From Hemibagrus wyckioides (taxonomy: Eukaryota > Chordata > Actinopteri > Siluriformes > Bagridae), in NCBI RefSeq assembly GCF_019097595.1, contig NC_080713.1:8955699-9019698 (forward strand): a stretch of 64,000 bases of DNA, given 5' to 3'. The notes beneath the pieces are model-generated. The model was given only the letters and a program-made list of their open reading frames with translations. It was not told where the DNA came from and ran no database searches. Shown here piece by piece: positions 55,679-64,000 of the stretch; the first letter of the stretch is position 1, and each line of letters begins with the position of its first letter. The position numbers were made by a program, and so were the translations under genes.

Positions 55679-55827
55679 ACACTCTCTCTCGCTCGCTACG
55701 TGCTGCAAGCTGATGTGAGGTGAATACTAATTGAATTGGAAGGACAGTCCGGAGAAAGCGCTCAGAATCCAAGACAAGAGATGAACACACTTCTTAAATC
55801 TGACCTCATGGTTACTTTCATCACCGT

Positions 55828-55858
<31 letters not shown>

Positions 55859-58800
55859 TTATTGCTTTTAAACAGACTGTCTTAAAGCAGGCAATCAGTC
55901 TGTATGTCCTGGTCATCAACCCAAAGGTGATAGTGGTAAGGAAGACAGGGTTAGGAGGAAGTAATACAACTATTCCTCCAACTATTCTCTATGCATGATT
56001 TTGAGTCTCTGTTTTTCTTTTTTTCCACCTCAGTGGGTGTCTAGAGACCTCTGAAGTGTCTTTGTGACAACATTTAAATCAATACACGCTAGTTTTATTA
56101 TTATTGCATTTTTAATACTGTAGGTATAAAAATTGCGAGTTTGTGTGCCTCAGGATATGAAGTGAACTTCAGATTGTAATGATGTGTGGCATCGGATCAT
56201 CGCCTGCGATTATTAAGTAATCAGCAGATGGCAGCAGTGTGTGAGGGAAAAAACTGCCGTTTTCTCACTTTAATAAGGCTCATAAGCACCGTGAAGCAAG
56301 TGTTCATCATTCAGCCTGATGTGTCTGAAGAGTGGCATTCTTTTCTCATCACCTGGGTATCAATCCTCAAAGATCTTTCAGCTCAGCGCTGCCATGAAAG
56401 CATGATGAATGATTATTGCACTGGAGAGTGGAAAGTAAAACCGGCCCCTCTGTCTGAATGCTGGTGTCACCTCGACATCAGCAAATGCACTATCACAGGA
56501 TGTGTGTGTGTGTGTGTGTGTGTGAGACAGAGAGGAAAAAAAAAAAAAGAGAGAGAAAGTGAGAGAGAGAGGGGGGGTGTTAGTGCTGATCTATCTTAGA
56601 CTGTGTGTTTTTTGTGCCCAGTGTTTCATTAGATATGTTGTTGTGAGCAAACTTCCTGCAGTTTCATGTTTCATATCAATCCCTAGTCACTGTATAGGTT
56701 GCCTAAACAAATTCCTGTCAAATCCATGACCATTAACAGTCCACTGTGAACACGTGCCAAATCACACAACCTAATCACTAAGTAGGCACATAAACACCTT
56801 CACATTACATTAGGGGAACTATTTCAAGCCTGTCCAGGATTTTAGCTATAAGTTAGAAAATTACAAAACAGTGCACTCAATAGTGTGTGGTTTGGGACAC
56901 TTCCACAGTAATGTGATGATGCTAGGGTCTTCAGGGTGCTGTTTTTGTGACTAGTGAACATGGTGTGTGGTTTGTGATACGTCCTCTGTGGACTGATGAT
57001 GCCGAGACCTTTGTAATGCTGTTTCTATGGCCTATATATCAAATGAAGTATGCAGTTTGGGGCACAGCAGAGTGATGATTTTCGGAGAAACACATCTTTG
57101 GAGGTGTTTGTGTGACTTGTAGTGTGTGCTTTGGGACATATTCACAGTAGATTGATTATGCTGAGGCCATTGTAATGCAATTTGTGTGATTCAAAACACA
57201 TCCATATTGTAGAGATGATGGTTAAATGCTTTTGATGAAAAGAGTGAGATTTAGAACACATCCACAATGTACAGTGAAATGGTGTGATGTCATGTAGGGA
57301 ATAGAATGAGATTTAGAGCATGTCCTTATTGTGCTGATGATGGTGAGATGTTTGTGATGTCTCATGTAGGGAATAGATTGAGATTCAGAACACGAACATG
57401 CTGTACAGAACGATGCTGGGATGTTTGTCATGTCTCATGTAGTGTGATTTAGAACATGTCCATGCTGTACAGATGATGCTATGCTTGTGATGTCATGCTG
57501 GGAATGGAGTTAGATTTAGAACACTGTCATATTGTGCTGACGATGGTGAGAATTTTGTGAAGTCATGTAAGGAAGAGAGTTAGATTTAGAACATGGACAC
57601 GCTGTACAGATGATGCTGGGATATTTGTGATGTCATGTAGGGTACAGATGATGGTGAGATGTTTGTGATGTCTCATGTAGGGAATAGAGTGAGATTTAGA
57701 ACACGTCCATGCTGTACAGATGATGCTGTGATATTTGTGATGTCATGTAGGGAACAGAGTTAGATTTAGAACACTTCCATATTGCTCTGATGATGCTGAG
57801 ATGTTTGTGATGTCATGTGGGGAACAGAGATAGATTTAGAACACGTCCATATTCTATTGATGATAGCGAAATATTCTGATGGTTTTTATGCGGCACTATA
57901 TTTGTGTGATGATATGTAGGGAACAGTAAGTAGCAAGCCATTTTTAACACCTACTGCATTGATATCAGCTAACAGGGTTATTATGGGATGGCAGAGAGCA
58001 TTGTCAGGGGACTATGAAGAGAAGTTGCTGTATTTTGGGAATACAGTATAATTAATTATATAAATTAATTACTTACTGAGTGTGAGGGATCGTGGGTAGT
58101 GAGGGTGGGCAGTGATGCCCAGCGCTCGTTCTCTAGCTCTTCCATCACTTGGTTCATGGCGCTCTTCAGCCATGTATCCACGGAAACGCCTACCTGCCTG
58201 AGCAGGTCCAGACGAGCCTCTGCTTTGAGCTTCACAGTCTTGTAGATGGAGAAACAGAATGAACATCCATAGACACACACACACACACACATACACACAG
58301 GAAGTTGCTTTGAATCACTATTACAGAAGCATGCCCATTCAAAAAGCTTGCAAACAACCATCACCTGCGCCCTTCCAGAAGTTTCCATCCACAGTGACAT
58401 TTAGAAGAAAAGCCACACAAAAGTCTACCGCCATTATTCAAAAAAAAGCATCACTCTTTAATAATGAATGCTAAGTACACTCCGTGTCAGTTCTTGACAC
58501 AAATGCCAATGACATCCAGTGTTTATGACCGAACACCAAAAAAAACCAAACCCAAAAGTTTAATATTCTCACGCTTTCATTCTTCTTTAATTCCTCTCCT
58601 CACCAATGGTTATCCATTAGTTCCTAATGGGGCAATTAAATATTCATCGGAGACTAATGGAGGATCAGGCAGGGAGAACTTATTTTAGCTGAATAAAGAG
58701 AAACATTAAAGCAGTTCATTTCATGGTGCTTCATGAAGCGCTCTGCATTAGAATGTGCCCTTTAACCGTGGCAAAATGTCTTGAGAACATAAATATTGTA

Positions 58801-60721
58801 AGTATATTACAGACACTGATACAACATTAAACAGAATTCAGCTGGCTAGTTCTCTCCAAGCTTGTTTTAGAATTCTAGCAACTTTTTCACAACATTTGTA
58901 GACGCCAGTCGAGCAGCCTAAAGTTGTAGCTGTATTTTAAAGTACACTTTTATGATGATCACTGATAACATCACGCAGGATGACAGGAAACACTAGTACT
59001 GTCCTGGTTTCACAACCTTTGGCTAATCTACACGATATTGCCAAACGTTTTGGGACACCCTTCCAAATCAATGAATTCAGGTATTGCTTTACAGTCTCTG
59101 CTCTAATTAATCTCAAAGGTGTTCTATTGGGTTGAAGTCAGGACTCTGTGCAGGACAGTCAAGTTCCTCCACACCAAACTCGCTCATCCATGTCTTCATG
59201 GACCTTGCTTTGTGCACTGGTGTGCGGTCATGTTGGAACAGGAAGGGGTCATCCCCAAACTGTTCCCACAAAGTTGGGAGCATTGTCCAAAATGTCTTGG
59301 TATGCTGAAGCATTAAGAGTTCCTTTCACTGGAACTAAGAGCCCAAGCCCAACCCCTGAATTCAGTGATTTAGAGGGACGTCCCAAAACCTTTGGCAATA
59401 TACTGCACTAGCACAGTGTTGCATATAAATAGCTAAACATAAAACACCCGACTGAACTCAGTGAATATCTGGCTTTATGTACTTAGCCACATTCAGTAAC
59501 AAGCTATATTAATAAAATGCGGTAAACAGAAGAAAGGGAGCTACAATGATCAGAAATTAGCACTATTTCAGTGCTGCAGAAAAGTATCAAAACTAAGAAA
59601 CTTTACAGAGCTACAAAGTTCCTGAGTTCAAGAAAACACCCACACACCCACGCGAAACCCACACACCCCTGATCCTTACCTCAGCTTTACGAATGTGCTC
59701 TCTGGCCTCCTCTATTTTGAACTCGAGGTCGTTGCGGCTCTGTTCTGTGGGAGGAGTTCCCTGTCTCTCGCACTCCTCCAGTGCCTGCAATTACAAACCC
59801 ATCACTGATGCTCAGTATACATTGCCCAGGAGCCAAGAGTTTCTCTCTATAGATGTACTGCTTTTAATGAAAACTCCTTATTGGGAGAAAAATATGACTA
59901 TGTCCTTTCTCCAAATGGAACAATAATTATATAAACATGTCTACCCACCACCCTATGCCTTTCCATATCAGTGTGTGTAAAGAGTATCCCAAGTAGGCAG
60001 GGAATCGGCTAACACCTGACCAGTACTGGACCCTACACTACTAAGAATGTGCAGTAAGGATTGTTCCTCTATATGGACCACAGTGCCTCCTGGAGAATGC
60101 AAGTTTCTGGCTCTTCAATTCTTTTCATATCAAGACAATACAACTTCCTGATATGTGGACAATAACCGCATTTCAGTGTGACACTGCTGCAACCCACTGA
60201 TGAAAGTACAATGCAATGCAACGGGGAATTACATTCACTTGGGGCACAAAATTGCATTTTATTAATGAATTCAATTACCTGCTGATTGTTTTTGCACAGT
60301 AAAATGCAATGGTGTGCGGTGGATTGCTTTTAAAGGTAGATACCATTTACTTCACATGCATTGAATAAGCATTAACCTGCTGATTGATTTTCATTCGAGA
60401 TCAAGAGCAAGGGATTTGCTTTTTACTTGTCACTAATGCAAAAGAACTGATATTTTTTTATACAGTATATATGTTTTCTGGCACAGAATATGCTCCATAA
60501 TAATAGTGTGCAGTAATATCATGCAATTAAACACATGAAACCTTACATATATGACTGGCATGTGGTGATGTGAGTATGTGTGTGTGTGTATGTGTGTGTC
60601 TTACCCGTTTATAGTGGATGATGTTTTTGTGCTCTCGGGCTACACGTGTCGCCCATTTCCTGGCCTCTTTGTTGAGGCTGTGCTCCTCTGTGGTACCAGT
60701 CTCCGACTCCAGTTGCCGGCT
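48246..60721 (-). CDS. fchsd2: F-BAR and double SH3 domains protein 2 (3' part)
   Basis: FCHSD2 bends membranes through an F-BAR domain and promotes actin assembly at clathrin-coated pits. Ten coding exons are in the window: 60605-60721, 59680-59784, 58077-58238, 52906-53040, 52075-52158, 51463-51640, 50484-50701, 49174-49333, 48992-49083 and 48246-48329; 444 residues of an expected 740 or so. The missing start and most of the F-BAR lie to the right. Read in order: the helical end of the F-BAR region ([35 protein letters not shown]), an acidic Ser-rich linker, SH3-1 ([33 protein letters not shown]) split over three exons, SH3-2 ([34 protein letters not shown]) within one exon, a Pro-rich tail, and the C-terminus VEITLV, a class I PDZ ligand matching the known MAGI-1 binding of this protein. 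All junctions are GT-AG and in frame. Confidence 0.95.
48555..48620. repeat. (AAT)n microsatellite
   Basis: About 22 uninterrupted AAT units in the last fchsd2 intron. Confidence 0.95.
48897..48964. repeat. (GAAT)n microsatellite next to an fchsd2 exon
   Basis: About 17 GAAT units ending 28 bp from the donor side of the exon at 48992-49083. Confidence 0.95.
49619..49687. repeat. (AAT)n microsatellite
   Basis: About 23 AAT units in the fchsd2 intron between 49333 and 50484. Confidence 0.95.
51114..51211 (-). mobile_element. Terminal fragment of Tc1-like family B
   Basis: Only the end with CTAATATATCCCACCCACTA, the ggtgccatgatgaagagata motif and GTCATAATGTTATGCCTGAT remains, in an fchsd2 intron. 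Confidence 0.75.
53759..53824. repeat. (AAT)n microsatellite
   Basis: About 22 AAT units in the 5 kb fchsd2 intron; the third such array in this gene. Confidence 0.95.
55085..55175 (+). repeat. Short copy of the interspersed retroposon tail
   Basis: Words gtaaagctgctttgagacaa, tgtccattgtcaaaagcgct and atagaaatgaattgaactga match the 3' end of the family at 43890-44130. Confidence 0.6.
56880..57900. repeat. Degenerate minisatellite, about 70-bp unit
   Basis: From about 57210 the sequence repeats every 70 bp or so: gatgatgctgagatgtttgt, gatgtcatgtagggaacaga, gttagatttagaacac and a variable tccatattg part. Two adjacent units (about 57718-57787 and 57788-57857) are exactly 70 bp and differ at a few positions. 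Left of 57210 (from about 56880) the same words (gatgatgctaggg, gtgtgtggtttggg) recur with longer, more decayed spacing. About ten recognisable units in all. Confidence 0.85.
59031..59405 (-). mobile_element. Tc1-like family A, short copy
   Basis: TA-flanked on the left (59029-59030), ends CACGATATTGCCAAACG and TTTGGCAATATACTG. Both ends carry the transposase-C-terminal type terminus (ccaaatcaatgaattcagg at left and its complement at right), as in the palindromic copy at 21701, but the left arm is now short. The minus strand encodes FLQHD-type fragments ([20 protein letters not shown]). It lies in an fchsd2 intron. Confidence 0.8.
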
Positions 60722-61320
60722 CTGTGACACACACACACACACACAAACAAACAAAGAAAACCATGCACACCGGTTACCAAGGTGACAGACATCAGCATTT
60801 ACCTGGCAAACACGAACTTGTCCAACCTAAATGTCAAGCTAGCTCCATAAGTAGATCCTACACAATGTTTAAATTCCCTTTCCTCATTGAACCACCAAGA
60901 CCATGAGAATTCATCACCAGGAACATGCGGGAATGAAGCACCCAGACATGCAGAGAGACAGACTGTCATTAAGACCACATGAATATCTGTGATGTCTGGG
61001 AGTTCTTTAAAACCACTGGGAACACTAATGTTCAGTGTTCGCTCTCTGTTTTAAAGCTTTAAATGCCAGATACTATCCACAATTTCCCATCTCCTCGGTG
61101 TGTTTGATGGTCTGCTTTTAGATACAGTTATTTCCAAGAACCTGGAAATAAATGCCAGCAAAAGTGCACTATTAATTATTTAAGCAGCTGTAAACATTAA
61201 AGTTTGGACTGCAGCTGATGTCAAGACTGATGCTCTGCCTGAAGGTAATTATTGAATGGCGTTAAAACAGACCTGTTTTTGTAATTGAATATTTTGTTCA
61301 TGGTTTTGAGAAACAATAAG

Positions 61321-61321
<1 letters not shown>

Positions 61322-61410
<89 letters not shown>

Positions 61411-61411
61411 C
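61322..61411. repeat. (TA)n-(TG)n compound microsatellite
   Basis: About 37 TA units (61322-61396) passing into GT units, in the leftmost part of the fchsd2 intron that leaves the window. Confidence 0.95.
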
Positions 61412-61525
61412 AGCCTGGGAAACAATCAGTCCCTCCAGTATTTCAGGAGTTTTTTCATGACTGTTGCAGCCAAAAAGTGAATCAAAGAGGGCTGAATGTG
61501 CTTTTTGATGATGTCACATGATATA

Positions 61526-62065
<540 letters not shown>

Positions 62066-63144
62066 TATCTTGTCCCAAATCTGAGGAAAATCCAGGGTAA
62101 TTCTGAAAAATCGCAAGTTCCTTCAAATATGACAGAATACTGCTTGATTTTGCGTTAATTTCTTCTATGTCAGAATGGTGGCATCCTCGAGGGAGTAAAT
62201 TCTGATAGAAAATGAATAGAATAGAATATCTTTATCACCATAAATTCAACAGATCATCATATCATCATAAATTGGCTTTGTAACTTTCTTACTAGTTGCT
62301 ATTTAAAAAAATAAGGATAAAATGGTACACTAAAAGTAAGAATGTATATGAATATGTGTGCAATTGTAGCAATAGAGTGTTGGCAGTAACAGTGGAACAG
62401 CTCAGATGTACAAAGCAGAAATACTGGCAACTAAACAACGCTGGCTAAGTGTAAGATAAGCATCGTTTCAGGAGTCGCTGAGTCTGGATGCGCTGGATCG
62501 TCTTGCCAATTAACGCACTATGGAACAGTATTTGCTACTCATGCATCTAAATCCAAATTAATGATTGAGCATGTAATATGAAAATAGGGAAAATAAATTC
62601 TCACTTAATGGCATTAAACTATGATAGTCTCTGTCTGAGATCAAATTCATCAGTATTCATCTGCAGTATTTAGACCTGAACCTCATCTCGTGATGGGTTT
62701 ATAAACTCATCTCTGGATTTCGTAGGCTTATGTTCATTTCACTCTTGCTCATATTGTAGCTTCACCAAGACATGAGAACAGCACACGAGTACAGTTTTAG
62801 AATTTTTAGGCTGACTTTTTACCAGATGCCAATAAAATGGAATTTACATCTGTTTTGGGCTGAACATATTCAGCAATAAATCTCTCTGACTTCAAAGTAA
62901 ATGTTGATCTTAAACCCATTTCTGATCTCTGAGTTGCCCCAATTGCTTGTTCCTAAGCATCTATAAATGTGAAGGTGTTTCTTCAACCACTGAAATTCTG
63001 TGTAAGGTTATCCAACAGAGGGAAAACACACTCTGAAAGCCTGACTCATTTTATATCAGACTTGGGGAAATTAAATATTTGCTTCTTTATACTGATTGTC
63101 TGATAAGAAGATTTCTATTCCGCTGGCATAACAGAAAGCCAGTA

Positions 63145-63239
63145 TACAGTGGAACCTCAGCATACGAATTTAATTCATTCTGGAGTCAAGTTCTTAAGGC
63201 GAAAATTTGTACTATGAAAAATTTTTCCATAAGAAATAA
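63145..63239 (+). mobile_element. Terminus of a DNA transposon-like repeat, cut by a LINE
   Basis: ATACAGTGGAACCTCAGCAT followed by acgaatttaattcattctgg and a region with aggcgaaaatttgtactatg is a widespread repeat end. It stops abruptly at ccataagaaataa, exactly where the LINE open frame begins. Confidence 0.5.
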
Positions 63240-64000
63240 TTCTCAGCCTGGTTTAAGCCAAATGTGTCAACTTCATGGTGGACTATTGAAGAATCTCTTG
63301 TTCTCCCTCACAATATAGAGCATTTGGTTTTTGCTGGTGTCTCTCTTAGACAATGTAAACTACGCTTTGGCCCCATCATAACACATTTTATCTCCACTTG
63401 GAGAACGGTGACCAGGAAGATAGACCCAAACTTGAAGTGGCATCGCCATTCACCTTTGTTTCATAATAATAATTTCTTATCAGGTAAAAACCCATTTTAC
63501 TGTCCACAATGGATTAAATGCAAAGTGAATTCCTTTGGTGACATTTTTGATGACAAAGGTTTGAAATCGTTTCAAGATATTAAGGCCCTCTTTAATCTAC
63601 CAGGAACCTCCTTTTTCATGTACCTTCGCATTAGGTCAGTGCTTCACGCATATGGAGTTCCCTGGGATGCACAATTACCTGTACATCCTTTGCGGAAAGT
63701 TTTTCTCTCCACTGATAATTCTGTTATTTCTGCCTCAGTTATTTCCTCTTTTCTCCTCCAAAACACATCCAAACCATTACCCATAACAACCATCTGGTTT
63801 AAGGATATCAGTTATGATACACAAACTTTATCCTCTGATCAAATTTGGGAAACAATCACATCATCCTCAAAAAACCCCAATCATCAGATGATCCACTGGA
63901 AATTACTACACAGACTCTATTTGTCTCCTGTAAAACTCTTTTATATGCATGTGTTATCCTCCCCAAATTGTAATTTATGTCCACAGAGGGCACTTGGTAC
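63240..64000 (+). mobile_element. L1-type LINE ORF2 C-terminal region, open to the right edge
   Basis: One frame is open for 253 codons from 63240 (after an in-frame TAA at 63237-63239) to the window end. It reads like the part of LINE-1 (Tx1/L1-clade) ORF2 after the reverse-transcriptase domain: LRQCKLRFGPIITHFISTW, MYLRIRSVLHAYGVPW, MIHWKLLHRLYLSPVKLF and the first half of the terminal cysteine motif, NCNLCPQRALGT. The 5' end is truncated, so this is a dead-on-arrival type insertion unless rearranged. It lies in an fchsd2 intron, opposite to the gene. Confidence 0.8.

Larger units (their letters stand above)
53041..58076. other. Large fchsd2 intron
   Basis: A 5 kb intron without a recognised exon. 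It holds an (AAT)n tract (53759-53824), a CT-rich (TC)n stretch (about 55646-55690), a short retroposon tail (55085-55175), (TG)n with A-rich and (GA)n sequence near 56500-56575, and a minisatellite at 56880-57900. The rest is AT-rich and unassigned. Confidence 0.6.

Noticed and set aside
58065..58400. 111-residue ORF as a separate gene
   Set aside because: It is fchsd2 exon 58077-58238 read through into its upstream intron.

Overview
The window is nuclear DNA from a vertebrate, most likely a teleost fish. Genes are split into short exons with GT-AG (two GC-AG) introns, the proteins match vertebrate families over their whole length, and the introns carry several Tc1-like transposon families, tRNA-derived SINEs, LINE fragments and long microsatellites typical of fish. 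The Tc1 families would fit an otophysan such as a catfish, but that is only a guess.

Layout from left to right. (1) rsf1, minus strand, 5' half only, runs off the left edge from its start at 5341. (2) A head-to-head promoter region (about 5342-6420) leads into aamdc on the plus strand (CDS 6592-7618). (3) ints4, minus strand, complete in 23 exons (7929-20893); its 3' end converges on aamdc and the two poly(A) signals cross over. (4) kctd14, minus strand, two exons (23383-26529). (5) rps3, minus strand, complete (CDS 28600-32109, TATA box plus TOP leader), with a SNORD15/U15-like box C/D snoRNA in each of its last three introns. (6) A repeat-rich spacer (32.2-35.7 kb) with a perfect hairpin, long (TA)n tracts and LINE debris. 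(7) A complete seven-exon NACHT/WD-repeat gene of the NWD2 type, minus strand (35711-43116). (8) fchsd2, minus strand, 3' part only: ten coding exons (48246-60721) plus a probable 3 kb 3'UTR; the 5' exons lie beyond the right edge. The last 0.76 kb is open LINE ORF2 sequence inside an fchsd2 intron.

rsf1-aamdc-ints4-kctd14 is the same neighbour set as on human 11q14, so the left half is conserved synteny. rps3 and fchsd2 are elsewhere on human 11q13. The genes do not form a pathway: they cover chromatin remodelling (rsf1), snRNA and nascent RNA 3' processing (ints4), a BTB protein (kctd14), translation and rRNA modification (rps3 with its snoRNAs), a STAND-type NTPase and endocytosis/actin (fchsd2).

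No obviously new enzymatic system was found. The most notable items are a TIR-to-TIR palindromic Tc1 derivative, a non-autonomous Tc1 subfamily in which four copies share one internal deletion, three snoRNA copies in one host gene, a 24-bp perfect palindrome between AT-rich arrays upstream of rps3, a 70-bp-unit minisatellite in fchsd2, and the NWD2-like gene itself. Exon boundaries were inferred by reading splice sites and keeping the frame; no alignment or RNA evidence was available.
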